A stretch of 47,733 bases of DNA from an uncultured Collinsella sp. (GTDB lineage Bacteria > Actinomycetota > Coriobacteriia > Coriobacteriales > Coriobacteriaceae): contig CAJLVJ010000009.1 in assembly GCA_905210085.1 (NCBI GenBank), positions 1 to 47,733 on the forward strand, given 5' to 3'. The notes under the pieces are model-generated. The model saw nothing but the letters and a program-made list of their open reading frames with translations, ran no database searches and was not told the DNA's origin. The translations under genes were made by a program, and so were the position numbers. Below, in pieces: positions 23,209 to 32,032 of this stretch. The stretch's first letter is position 1. Each line of letters opens with the position of its first letter.

Positions 23209-23739
23209 ATGGGGTATTTGGATCTGGCTCGGGGTCGGTATTCTTGTCGCGAGTTTGAGAATCGTTCTGTTAATCAGGCTGTGGTGGATGCCATTGTTGA
23301 GGCTGGGCGTATTGCTCCTTCTGCTTGTAATAACCATCCAACCCGTGTGATGGTGTTGGATACGCCTGAGCTTCTGGAGAAGGCTGCTGCTTGCCAGCCT
23401 CGGTTTGCTCGTGATGGGTCTATCTTTGGGGCTCCGCTTGTCTTCCTTATTTGCAGCGTTACCGATGATGCTTGGGTGCGCCCGTATGACCAGATGAATT
23501 CCAGTGAAATCGATACGTCCATCGTGTGTGATCAGATGATGATGGAGGCCACCGAGCAGGGTCTGGGAACGTGCTGGGTATGCCATTTTAAGCCTGAGGT
23601 GGCACAGGAGCGGTTCAACCTGCCCGAGGGCGTCTATCCCTATCACATGCTCGTCTGCGGCTATCCCGCCGATCGCATTGCCGATCCCGAGCATCGCGAG
23701 GCCCGTACCATTCCCCTCTCCGACTTCCTCCTCAAGTAG
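23209..23739 (+). CDS. Nitroreductase family protein (FMN-dependent)
   Basis: A 176-residue FMN oxidoreductase of the nitroreductase superfamily. Seen are the N-terminal RGRYSCREFENRSV (phosphate-binding Arg/Ser), APSACNNHPTRVMV, the GLGTCWVCHF segment and the C-terminal YHMLVCGYP. ATG at 23209 has GGAGGG 7 nt upstream; an in-frame ATG 21 codons earlier lacks family sequence. The first half uses many T- and G-ending codons, unlike neighbours, while the second half is C-ending, so the gene looks like a compositional mosaic. A plus-strand terminator follows at 23788. Substrate unknown; such enzymes reduce nitroaromatics, quinones or flavins. Confidence 0.88.
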   Translation: MGYLDLARGRYSCREFENRSVNQAVVDAIVEAGRIAPSACNNHPTRVMVLDTPELLEKAAACQPRFARDGSIFGAPLVFLICSVTDDAWVRPYDQMNSSEIDTSIVCDQMMMEATEQGLGTCWVCHFKPEVAQERFNLPEGVYPYHMLVCGYPADRIADPEHREARTIPLSDFLLK

Positions 23740-23787
23740 ATTTTTGGGACATGCCCTAAAACCTACCTTTTACCGCTCACCCGTTCG

Positions 23788-23825
23788 CCGAGTTCTGCGC
23801 CGCCATGTGCAGGGCTCGGTTTTTT
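23788..23825 (+). terminator. Nitroreductase gene terminator
   Basis: CCGAG-TT-CTGC (23788-23798) pairs with GCAG-GG-CTCGG (23809-23819), leaving a small symmetric internal loop, followed by TTTTTT. It lies 49 nt after the stop codon. Confidence 0.85.
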
Positions 23826-23850
23826 ATGTTGCGCGCCCCTGCACAGTCAT

Positions 23851-23880
23851 AAAAAAGGACCCGCAAGCTGCGGGTCCTTT
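23851..23880 (-). terminator. divIVA terminator
   Basis: AAAGGACCCGCA (23854-23865) and TGCGGGTCCTTT (23869-23880) form a perfect 12-bp stem with a 3-nt loop; on the minus strand the T-run continues past the stem. It lies 27 nt after the divIVA stop and ends the long minus-strand division block. Confidence 0.92.
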
Positions 23881-23906
23881 CGAGGCACTAAATTGTAGGC
23901 CGAATG

Positions 23907-24581
23907 TTAGTCCAGGTCGTCGGCAGCGAAGTTGTCGATCGGGGCGAAGGGATCGGCCACGGGGACAACCGGGTCAGCGACGGGCAGCGGCTCGGCGGGA
24001 ACAGTCACCGCAGGAGAAGCGGCAGAACCGACCGGCGTGGAGGCCATGAGATCGGCCGGGAAGGAGTTCTGGGCATCGTCCATGAAGTGCTGGATGAGCT
24101 TGAGATACTCGGCCTTGAACTCCTCACGGGAAGCCTTGAGACGATCGATCTCCTCGAGCTCGGCCTGCTTCTCAGTCAGAGCCTGGCGGATAACCTCGCG
24201 GGCCTTGGCGTCAGCCTCGTTGCGGATACGCTCAGCGTTCTCGTTGGCATCGTTGACGATGGTCTCAGCGGTCTGCTGGGCAGCGATCAAGGCAGCGGAA
24301 ATCTGGCGCTCCTGAGCGGAGAAGTCAGGGGCGGGAGCAGCCACGGGGGCGGCAGGAGCGGCCTGGGCGGTGACATCCTGAGCCTGGGCAAGCTGAGCCT
24401 GCGCATCGGCAAGCTGCTGCTCGGTAGCAGTCAGACGACCCTTAAGGTCGACGATCTTAGCGAGCATAGCGTCAACCTCGGAGGACAGCGTCTCCAAGAA
24501 GACGTCGACCTCAGCAGGATCGTAGCCACGCTTGGCCTCAGAGAAAGTCTGAGCCTGGATGTCTGCAGGGGTAATAGCCAT
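23907..24581 (-). CDS. divIVA: DivIVA-domain cell division / polar growth protein
   Basis: A 224-residue coiled-coil protein that marks negatively curved membrane at poles and septa. The N-terminal domain (AITPADIQAQTFSEAKRGYDPAEVDVFLETL) is the standard membrane-binding DivIVA module, followed by a coiled coil broken by an Ala/Pro linker (about 70-90), a second coiled coil to about 165, and a low-complexity Pro/Val/Ala tail. ATG at 24581 has AAAAGGAG 7 nt upstream. It is the last gene of the yggS-sepF-yggT-divIVA string, the usual arrangement in Gram-positives. Confidence 0.94.
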   Translation of the reverse strand: MAITPADIQAQTFSEAKRGYDPAEVDVFLETLSSEVDAMLAKIVDLKGRLTATEQQLADAQAQLAQAQDVTAQAAPAAPVAAPAPDFSAQERQISAALIAAQQTAETIVNDANENAERIRNEADAKAREVIRQALTEKQAELEEIDRLKASREEFKAEYLKLIQHFMDDAQNSFPADLMASTPVGSAASPAVTVPAEPLPVADPVVPVADPFAPIDNFAADDLD

Positions 24582-24642
24582 AACAAGTCTCCTTTTTCAT
24601 CGCCTCGGCGCTACACGCCCGACGTAAGTTACTAAGTCAGTT

Positions 24643-24924
24643 CTACACGAGTATACCTATAAGAAGCTGCAGAACCAGCCTCTGCACCAACTGCAACGCA
24701 ATAATCGCAACGACCGGCGAAAAATCGATACCGCCCATCGGCGGGATGAAACGACGGAACAGGTTGAGCCACGGACCGCACACGCTATCAAGCACCGCGG
24801 CAATATCCTGAAGCAAACCACCCTGCTTCATGGGAATCCACGTCATAAAGCAGTAGACGATAATGAGCGTGGAATAGAAGTTGAACAGCGTGTTGACCAG
24901 CTGGACGATAGTGTAGATGTTGAT
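24643..24924 (-). CDS. yggT: YggT family membrane protein, apparently with a non-canonical start
   Basis: The frame encodes a typical two-helix YggT protein of 93 residues: INIYTIVQLVNTLFNFYSTLIIVYCFMTWIP, amphipathic middle (LFRRFIPPMGGIDFSPVVA), and a second helix LQLVQRLVLQLLIGIL. There is no in-frame ATG, GTG or TTG before the first helix; the first ATG (24846) would remove half of it. GAGGAG lies exactly 6 nt upstream of an ATC codon at 24924, so initiation at ATC (or the adjacent ATT) is the best reading. The frame is the same as sepF, whose TAA stop lies 21 nt upstream, so read-through is an alternative. A sequencing error is also possible. Confidence 0.78.
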   Translation of the reverse strand: MNIYTIVQLVNTLFNFYSTLIIVYCFMTWIPMKQGGLLQDIAAVLDSVCGPWLNLFRRFIPPMGGIDFSPVVAIIALQLVQRLVLQLLIGILV

Positions 24925-24945
24925 GGGAATCTCCTCGTCTTGTCT

Positions 24946-25668
24946 TTACTTGAGGTAGCCGTCGGCACGAAGCTTCTTGAGATCGGAATCTTTGACCTCG
25001 CAACCGGCGGGCAGCACCATGAACACGCGGTCGCCCACCTCCTTGACCGTGGCACCCAGACCGCAGGCAAAGCCGTAAGAGAAGTCCAAAACGCGCTTGG
25101 CAACTTCGGTGCGTACGCCCACAAAAATCAGTGCGACAGGCTGCTTGGTGCGAACGCGGCGCACCACGGTCTCCACGTCATCATAGCTCTCGGGGCGCAG
25201 GACATAGGCCGGCAGCTGCGGCGTGGCGTTGATGATATTGCTCGCATAGGCCGAGGCATCGCTCGGTGCAGGCGCGGGCGCAGCGGCGGCACGGGCGCGG
25301 GTGTTCTCGGCGTAGCTCGACGGCGTGTCATAAGCACCAGGACGATAACCGCTCGCAACACTGTCCTGCGAGCGCGAAGGCGGGTTATACGTCGTGGCAT
25401 GGCGAGAGTCATCGCCGACCAACTGTCCGGAGCGTGTATACACGGCAACCGACTCAGCTTCACCACGGCGCGTCTGACCAAGCAGGCCGTTGCTCGGCTC
25501 GTCTTGGGTGTAGAAGCCCTCGCCCGAAGCACCGCTGTAGCCGTTGCCCTGATAGCCATCGTCATAGCCATCATCGTAGCCGTAGTCGTCGTCCTGGCCA
25601 TAACCCTGGTCGTAACCCTGCTGGCCGCCCAGGTGCATCTTATTTTTAATCTCGTCAAGGAAGCCCAT
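24946..25668 (-). CDS. sepF: Cell division protein SepF
   Basis: A 240-residue FtsZ membrane anchor. The N-terminal amphipathic helix MGFLDEIKNKMHLG is the membrane-binding part; a Gly/Tyr/Asp-rich stretch (about 17-46, repeats of DDGY and QGY) and a Ser/Pro/Ala linker follow; the C-terminal DUF552 domain (about 155-240) contains YDDVETVVRRVRTKQPVAL and DFSYGFACGLGATVKEVG. ATG at 25668 has GAGG 8 nt upstream. With no ftsA in the window, SepF is probably the main tether, as known in Actinobacteria. yggS lies 60 nt upstream, yggT immediately downstream. Confidence 0.95.
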   Translation of the reverse strand: MGFLDEIKNKMHLGGQQGYDQGYGQDDDYGYDDGYDDGYQGNGYSGASGEGFYTQDEPSNGLLGQTRRGEAESVAVYTRSGQLVGDDSRHATTYNPPSRSQDSVASGYRPGAYDTPSSYAENTRARAAAAPAPAPSDASAYASNIINATPQLPAYVLRPESYDDVETVVRRVRTKQPVALIFVGVRTEVAKRVLDFSYGFACGLGATVKEVGDRVFMVLPAGCEVKDSDLKKLRADGYLK

Positions 25669-25728
25669 GGTTGTGTCCTCTCGCGGTTTAGTGCAGGCGC
25701 CCCGATAATCAGTGCGCACTTCAGAGCC

Positions 25729-26466
25729 TTATTTTACTGCAAACTCCGGGCTAAATACTACCCTGCCCAGGCGAACGAGCGTAGAGCCCTCCTCAAGGGC
25801 AGGCTCAAAGTCCTCGCTCATACCGCAGGAAAGCTCAGGCAGGTTCAAATCGGGATGCGCCGCCTCCAGCTCATCCCTCAGCTCACGAAGCCCCGCAAAG
25901 GTGCGGCGTGCCACATCCTTATTCCCCCGGGGCGCCATAGTCATAAGCCCCTGTACGCAAATTCCCTCAAGTTCCGCAAGCTCACCCGCGGCGGCGCGAA
26001 TCTCATCGGGCGAAAAGCCTCCCTTCGACTCCTCACCACTCACATTGACCTCAATGAGCACACGCTGGGGGCCGGCGAGCTCGCCTGCCTCAATCTTGCG
26101 GACAGCACGGCTCGAGATCGCCTGCGCCAGATGCAGCGAACCCACCGAGTGAATCAGCTCGGCTGAGCCCAGCACCGCATTGATCTTATTGGTCTGCAGG
26201 TTGCCGATCATATCGAAGCGCACCTCGGGCAGCTCCGGATGCTCCGCCAGACCCGTGAGCTTGCGAACCAGCTCCTGCGGGCGATTCTCGGCAAAATGGC
26301 GATACCCCGCCTGGATGGCGGCAACGGTCTCATCGACACCAACGGTCTTGGACACGGCAATGAGGCGCGCGGCGTCGTGGGGACGGCCTGCGCGATCGAG
26401 CGCCGCATAAAAACGTTCAAGAATCTGCTCGCGGCGAGCGCGCATCAAGTCCAAATAGTTATCCAT
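25729..26466 (-). CDS. yggS: PLP-binding protein YggS/PLPBP
   Basis: A 245-residue alanine-racemase-fold protein that binds pyridoxal phosphate and keeps free PLP and amino-acid pools balanced; no enzymatic activity is established. The PLP lysine is K40 in LIAVSKTVGVDE; FAENRPQEL, MIGNLQTNK and SCGMSEDFEPAL are the other family blocks. ATG at 26466 has GGAGG 9 nt upstream. It begins the sepF-yggT-divIVA string and is separated from phoU by a terminator-like hairpin. Confidence 0.94.
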   Translation of the reverse strand: MDNYLDLMRARREQILERFYAALDRAGRPHDAARLIAVSKTVGVDETVAAIQAGYRHFAENRPQELVRKLTGLAEHPELPEVRFDMIGNLQTNKINAVLGSAELIHSVGSLHLAQAISSRAVRKIEAGELAGPQRVLIEVNVSGEESKGGFSPDEIRAAAGELAELEGICVQGLMTMAPRGNKDVARRTFAGLRELRDELEAAHPDLNLPELSCGMSEDFEPALEEGSTLVRLGRVVFSPEFAVK

Positions 26467-26516
26467 TGCCAATCGCCTCCGCTGACAGCCAAACAAGTAG
26501 TCCCATGCTAACGCAA

Positions 26517-26548
26517 GAGCGCGGCCCCGCATGTGCAAGGCCGCGCTC
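26517..26548 (-). terminator. phoU terminator
   Basis: GAGCGCGGCC (26517-26526) and GGCCGCGCTC (26539-26548) form a perfect 10-bp stem with a 12-nt loop. On the minus strand it is followed by TTGCGTT, a poor U-tract. It lies 38 nt after the phoU stop and 51 nt before the yggS start, marking the end of the pst operon. Confidence 0.6.
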
Positions 26549-26585
26549 ACTTAGGTATTTACAATCTTTCGACGAACGGGGTTAC

Positions 26586-27443
26586 TTACTCCTCGTCGTC
26601 CTCGCCATCGTCCTCGTCCTCAAGATGATCGAGCAGATAGCGAAGACCCTCGCTGACCTCGTTAACGGGCACCTTGGCAACGTAGCGCGCGTCGACGGCG
26701 GGCCTCATGATAACACCCTCGCCCGAAGGCACGCGCATGCTCTCGAGCTCATCCTCATCAGTGCGGGCGATATCGCCGGCATTCATGCGCTGACCAGTCA
26801 ACAGGAAGGTCAGACGGCAGGCGGCATCGATGGAAATCGAGGCGATGCGATCGAGGTAGCGCGAAACCATGATGGCGCGGCGCAGGTCGTCATAGTTGCT
26901 GCCGTCGTCCATAAAGTCGCCCGTATCCATACGGTTAAAGGTGCGGAAGAACTTCTCGTAGGCGGCGTGCACTGGCTCGTCCTCGACGGCCAAGTTGCAG
27001 ATGATGGACATGTCGTTGGTGACGAGCGCGGAAAGCGAAGAGCCCAGCACCTGGTAGACAGCCTCAGCCTCGGCCTCAACCGTGCCGACAAGCTCCTTGG
27101 GCAGCGAGATGTCGGCCTTGATCATATGACGCGTGGCGCGGCAGATCTGACGGACCTTATCGGTCATGCGCTGCAGGTTAAAGTCGACGTAGATGATCGT
27201 CTGAAGCAGGCGGAAGTCGGAGGCGACCGGTGACTGCGTGGCGATCAGGTTGTAGCACACGGCCTCCAAGTTAGCGCAGCGCGCGTCAATCGAAAGCGTG
27301 CGCTTCTTGGTCTTGGTGGCGAGCTTGCGGTCGTCGGTCACATAGGCCTTAACGGCATCGTGGAGGGCCAGATCGACGGCCTCGTAGATGCTCAGCATCT
27401 CGTGGCGGGCCTCGATGAGCTGACGGGAAAACAGTTTACGCAT
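26586..27443 (-). CDS. phoU: Phosphate signalling protein PhoU
   Basis: A 285-residue protein with two PhoU three-helix repeats (about 10-100 and 115-205), which links PstSCAB to the PhoR sensor kinase and damps phosphate uptake. RYLDRIASISIDAACRLTFLLTG is the second repeat's hallmark helix. It is longer than usual PhoU (about 220) because of a C-terminal extension of about 70 residues ending in a very acidic tail (LEDEDDGEDDEE). ATG at 27443 has GGAG 6 nt upstream. Last gene of the pst operon, 92 nt after pstB. No phoR/phoP pair is in the window. Confidence 0.93.
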   Translation of the reverse strand: MRKLFSRQLIEARHEMLSIYEAVDLALHDAVKAYVTDDRKLATKTKKRTLSIDARCANLEAVCYNLIATQSPVASDFRLLQTIIYVDFNLQRMTDKVRQICRATRHMIKADISLPKELVGTVEAEAEAVYQVLGSSLSALVTNDMSIICNLAVEDEPVHAAYEKFFRTFNRMDTGDFMDDGSNYDDLRRAIMVSRYLDRIASISIDAACRLTFLLTGQRMNAGDIARTDEDELESMRVPSGEGVIMRPAVDARYVAKVPVNEVSEGLRYLLDHLEDEDDGEDDEE

Positions 27444-27535
27444 GGTTCACTCCAATCAGTTGGGTGCGGTCATGCCGCCCGCACAGTGAATACGCACCGG
27501 ACCAGATCCGATCGGCTTGGGACTAGTCGCACCGA

Positions 27536-28339
<804 letters not shown>

Positions 28340-28351
28340 GGGGCTCCTTAA

Positions 28352-29257
28352 CTAGCGACGCTTGCGCGACAGGAAGCGCGCAAACAGGTTGAAGGCCAAA
28401 ATGATCACCATCAGCAAGAGCGCGGTGCCGTAGGCTGCGTTCATGTTGATGCCGTCGTTGGCAAGCAGGTACAGATGGACCGTCATGGGGCGGCCGGAAT
28501 CGAGCGGCGAAATAGGTAGATTGATGGCCTGGCCCATGGTGTAAAGTACAACCGCGGTCTCGCCGATGGCACGGCCGATGGCAAGGACGATGCCGGTGGC
28601 GATGCGGCCAAAGGCGGAAGGAAGCACGATCTTGGAAACGACCTGCCACTTAGTGGCGCCCAAGCCATATGCGCCCCAACGGATATAGCGCGGCACGGCG
28701 CGAATAGCCTCCTCGGTGGTGCGCATGACGATAGGCAGCATCAGAAGCGCCAGCGCCAGGGCAGCCGAGACCATCGAAAGGCCCAGGCCCATGGCCTCGA
28801 CAAACAAGGCGTAGCCAAAGAGACCCATAACGATGGAGGGCACCGAGGCCAAAGCATCGGCAGCATAACGGATGAGCTCGACGACCTTGCCCTGTTTGGC
28901 GTACTCGGCCAGATAGACGGCCGCTAGCACGGCAACCGGCGTACAGATGAGCATGGCGAGCGCCGTCACGTAGATGGTCGAGACAATCGTAGGCCAAATG
29001 CCGCCCTCGGCGTTGACACCCTGGGGCCAACCGAAGATAAAGTCGAGCGAAATATGCGGTAAGCCATTAACAACCACGTAGGCGATGATAGCGACCAGCA
29101 CCAGCGTGGTGATGTAGGCCGCGGCGCGGAACACGCCGAGCATGATCTTGTTTGACAGGTCCTTGTTGATACGGCCCTTCTTACCGTGGGAAAGGGCACG
29201 CTTGATGCGCTCGCGCGACGAGGTCGTATCGACCGTCGTGTCAACGGAATCGGACAT
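28352..29257 (-). CDS. pstA: Phosphate ABC transporter permease PstA
   Basis: A 301-residue inner-membrane permease with six predicted helices. The binding-protein-dependent transport domain is clear, with the EAA loop AVPRYIRWGAYGLGATKWQVVSKIVLPSAFGRIATG and then RAIGETAVVLYTMG. A charged cytoplasmic N-terminus of about 40 residues precedes the first helix. ATG at 29257 lies 3 nt after the pstC stop, with the GGGGG of the pstC end as ribosome binding site, so the two are translationally coupled. Confidence 0.96.
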   Translation of the reverse strand: MSDSVDTTVDTTSSRERIKRALSHGKKGRINKDLSNKIMLGVFRAAAYITTLVLVAIIAYVVVNGLPHISLDFIFGWPQGVNAEGGIWPTIVSTIYVTALAMLICTPVAVLAAVYLAEYAKQGKVVELIRYAADALASVPSIVMGLFGYALFVEAMGLGLSMVSAALALALLMLPIVMRTTEEAIRAVPRYIRWGAYGLGATKWQVVSKIVLPSAFGRIATGIVLAIGRAIGETAVVLYTMGQAINLPISPLDSGRPMTVHLYLLANDGINMNAAYGTALLLMVIILAFNLFARFLSRKRR

Positions 29258-29260
29258 AGC

Positions 29261-30187
29261 CTACCCCCTCTTCTTCTTGGAAATCAGACGGACGATGCCC
29301 ACCAGCATGGCGGAGATGATAAACAGGACCACGCCCATGCCGAACAGAGCCGAGCGGTGCAGGCCCGAGGAATAGCTCATGTCGAGCGCGATCTGGCTCG
29401 TGAGCGTCGAGATGGGGCTCGCAATGCTGTCGGGAATAACCGGAGCGTTACCCACGACCATGAGCACGGCCATGGTCTCACCGATGGCACGGCCCATACC
29501 CAGCACGATGGCATCAACGATACCCAGTTTGGCGGCAGGTAGCACGACCTTATAGATGGTCTGCCACTTAGTAGCACCCATGGCATACGATGCCTCGCGA
29601 ATGCCCATGGGAATGGAATTGAGGGCATCGATGGTAAGCGTCGTGATGGTAGGGACGATCATGATGGCGAGCACGAACCACGCTGTCAGCACACCAAAAC
29701 CAAGACCACCGGTCAGTTGTGCGATAAACGGGCGGATGATGATCATGCCGAAAAAGCCGTAGATGATAGAAGGGATGCCGGCCAGCAGGTCGACGGCAGG
29801 GCTGATGAGCTTGCGCACGCGCTTGCCGGCGATCTCGACCAGGTATACGGCCGTACCCACACCTAGCGGCACGCCCATGGCGAGCGCACCGACGGTCACC
29901 AGACCTGAGCCGGCAAGCAGCGACATGATGCCGTAGTGGCCCTCAGAGGGCGCCCACGTAAAGCTAAAGAAGTCCGCCAGACCGATGTCGGTAAAGACGG
30001 GCAGCGCCGAGTACGTGGTAAAGACAAAAATCAGGATGACGGTAACGACCGCCAAGAACGCGCAGGCAAAGAAGATCCACTGCAGCGCCTTCTCCTTGAT
30101 ATAGGTACTGCGCGATACGAGCGCCAGCTCGCGCTTCTTGGGCGTCTGAACATTCTGCTCAGTCTGGGAGTTTTCCTGTGCTTCCAT
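29261..30187 (-). CDS. pstC: Phosphate ABC transporter permease PstC
   Basis: A 308-residue permease, partner of PstA. Six hydrophobic helices, the EAA loop SIPMGIREASYAMGATKWQTIYKVVLPAAKLGI and RAIGETMAVLMVVGNAP identify it. The start is ATG at 30187 rather than the GTG three codons upstream, because AGGGGAG lies 8 nt before the ATG and none serves the GTG. The ATG comes 1 nt after the pstS stop codon. Confidence 0.95.
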   Translation of the reverse strand: MEAQENSQTEQNVQTPKKRELALVSRSTYIKEKALQWIFFACAFLAVVTVILIFVFTTYSALPVFTDIGLADFFSFTWAPSEGHYGIMSLLAGSGLVTVGALAMGVPLGVGTAVYLVEIAGKRVRKLISPAVDLLAGIPSIIYGFFGMIIIRPFIAQLTGGLGFGVLTAWFVLAIMIVPTITTLTIDALNSIPMGIREASYAMGATKWQTIYKVVLPAAKLGIVDAIVLGMGRAIGETMAVLMVVGNAPVIPDSIASPISTLTSQIALDMSYSSGLHRSALFGMGVVLFIISAMLVGIVRLISKKKRG

Positions 30188-30188
30188 G

Positions 30189-31025
30189 CTACTCACTCCC
30201 CTTCTCGTCGTTGGTGACGGGGATAAAGCCCGCCTCGCGAATCTGCTTGTCCATCTTTTCGGACGTCACGTAGTCGATGTAATCCTGCGCCTGCTGCAAA
30301 GGCGCACCCTTCACAAAGAAGTAAAGGTCGCGCGAGATGGGATAGCCGCCGCTCGCGACCGTCTTCTCGGACGCCTCAACATGATTGACCGAGACGGCCT
30401 TGACCGAGGTCTTGGCGTTGAGGCTATCGACGAAGCCCAGCGAAATGTAGCCAATGGCACCGCGCGAACGAGATACCACGTCGCGTACCTGGCCCGTGCC
30501 CGAAAGAACGGCCGAGCGGCGATCGAACGGGGTGCCGTCCATCACGATGGTACGAAAGGCCTCACGCGTGCCGGACGCCTCATCTCGGTTGATGACCTGA
30601 ATCCTCAGGTCCTCGCCACCGACTTCTTTCCAGTTGGTGATCTTGCCGGCGTAAATATCGCGGAGCTGCTCGGTCGAGAGGTTATCGACGGGGTTATCGT
30701 CGTTCACGATGACCGCGATACCGTCGTGGGCAATGACGATGGGAGTCAGGCCCAGATCCTGTTCGTCGGCATTGAGTCCACGGGAGGAGCTGGCGATATC
30801 GGCTGTGCCGGCGCTGACGGCCTCGATGCCAGCGGAAGAACCCAAACCGGAAACGAGCACGTCGATGCCGGTCTCCTCCTTAAAGCCCTCGGCCGCAATC
30901 TCGGCGATAGGAAGGCAGGTCGTGGAGCCGGCGACGGTAATGGAAGAGGTAGAAGATCCCGAAGAACAGGCGCACAGCGTAAGCGTAAGCACAGCGGCGC
31001 TCAGGACCGATACGATCTTTCTCAT
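30189..31025 (-). CDS. pstS: Phosphate-binding lipoprotein PstS
   Basis: A 278-residue extracytoplasmic phosphate receptor. The lipoprotein signal peptide ends LTLTLCAC with C20 as the likely lipidated residue. Phosphate-contacting blocks are visible: AGSTTCLPIAE near 32, SSAGIEAV, DIASSSRGLN, and NRDEASGTREAF. ATG at 31025 overlaps the pgeF stop (ATGA), and no separate ribosome binding site is evident, so it depends on translation of pgeF. No promoter lies directly in front, hence pst expression is tied to pgeF. Confidence 0.95.
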   Translation of the reverse strand: MRKIVSVLSAAVLTLTLCACSSGSSTSSITVAGSTTCLPIAEIAAEGFKEETGIDVLVSGLGSSAGIEAVSAGTADIASSSRGLNADEQDLGLTPIVIAHDGIAVIVNDDNPVDNLSTEQLRDIYAGKITNWKEVGGEDLRIQVINRDEASGTREAFRTIVMDGTPFDRRSAVLSGTGQVRDVVSRSRGAIGYISLGFVDSLNAKTSVKAVSVNHVEASEKTVASGGYPISRDLYFFVKGAPLQQAQDYIDYVTSEKMDKQIREAGFIPVTNDEKGSE

Positions 31026-31822
31026 AGCATCACGCCGATCGCAGCATGGCGCCCACAGGTGCCGTCCTCGTTACGGTAGGAATAAAAGCGGTCGTTCTGA
31101 CGCACAGTCGAAAGCTGGGTATCCACGATATTATCCGCGTCGACACCGACATCTACCAGCGCCTCGCGAATGGCAGCGGAAAGATCGAGCATGCGAGAGG
31201 CACTCGCATCGATGCAAGAGAACTCGGCGGCAAAGCGATCCATGAGTTCCTGGGATACCTCATATTCGTCACCCAAGATATGGGGGCCGATATAGGCGGA
31301 AACGTTGCTCGCATCGCAGCCGGCAGCATCGCAAAGCGCCTGGCACGCCTTGGCAGAAATACGTGCAATCGTGCCCTTCCAACCGGAGTGCACCACGGCA
31401 AATCCGCCAGGGGCCACCAGCACCACGGGAACGCAGTCGGCAAAGCAGAGCAGCACGGGCACGTTATGCGCCGTGCAGACGATGGCATCACAGCCCTCGG
31501 CAATCTGCTCGCGAACGTCCTCAAGGTCATCGGCGCCGTTCGAGGTCACCGCAACGATATGATCACCATGGACCTGATTGGGAACGAGCAGGTTGTGCTC
31601 GCACTCGGCGGCACCCATAGCTTCGAGCGCACGACGACGATTTTCTTGAACAGCAAAGGGGTCATCACCAACATGCGAGCCCAAGTTGAGTGAGGAGTAC
31701 GCATCTTCGGAAACGCCACCGGCGCGCTCGGTGAAGGCAAAGCGAACATCGGATGTCGCGCCCTCCACCAACGTAACTCCATCATGGTCGACACGCGAAA
31801 CGTTGTCCGCACGTGCTGCCAT
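31022..31822 (-). CDS. pgeF: Peptidoglycan editing factor PgeF (YfiH, laccase-fold)
   Basis: A 266-residue member of the YfiH/DUF152 multicopper-oxidase-like family. In E. coli PgeF is an amidase that removes wrongly added L-Ser from UDP-MurNAc, guarding the first peptide position. The family blocks are SSLNLGSHVGDD, PNQVHGD, CFADCVPVVLV, VVHSGWKGT and VRQNDRFYSYRNEDGTCGR, carrying the metal His and Cys. ATG at 31822 has AGGAGG 7 nt upstream. It follows ftsZ (after a terminator) and overlaps pstS. A TATAAA hexamer at 31875-31880 (minus strand) may be its -10. Confidence 0.92.
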   Translation of the reverse strand: MAARADNVSRVDHDGVTLVEGATSDVRFAFTERAGGVSEDAYSSLNLGSHVGDDPFAVQENRRRALEAMGAAECEHNLLVPNQVHGDHIVAVTSNGADDLEDVREQIAEGCDAIVCTAHNVPVLLCFADCVPVVLVAPGGFAVVHSGWKGTIARISAKACQALCDAAGCDASNVSAYIGPHILGDEYEVSQELMDRFAAEFSCIDASASRMLDLSAAIREALVDVGVDADNIVDTQLSTVRQNDRFYSYRNEDGTCGRHAAIGVML

Positions 31823-31975
31823 ACTAAAGCCTCCTAATAACACAAGTACCGCGGCATCGCCGCTACAGCCCGCGTTTATACGGCTGTCATACTTCTCTAA
31901 AAGGATACCAGCTGCGCTGGAGGCAATCGTAAAGGGAACGTAAAGAGATTGGAGGTTCTAGTTTACAAAGTCGAA

Positions 31976-32007
31976 ATAAAAAGGGCGCGTCCATACGGAC
32001 ACGTCCC
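31976..32007 (-). terminator. ftsZ terminator
   Basis: On the minus strand a 10-bp stem with one bulged A and one G-U pair (31983-31992 with 31997-32007, loop GTAT) is followed by TTTTTATTT. It lies 26 nt after the ftsZ stop and closes the dcw transcript before pgeF. Confidence 0.85.
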
Positions 32008-32032
32008 TGTGCACAACAATGCAAAGAACGAC

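Noticed and set aside
24643..24846. yggT as a 67-residue protein starting at ATG 24846
   Set aside because: That start cuts the first membrane helix in half and has no ribosome binding site, while the upstream codons match the family.
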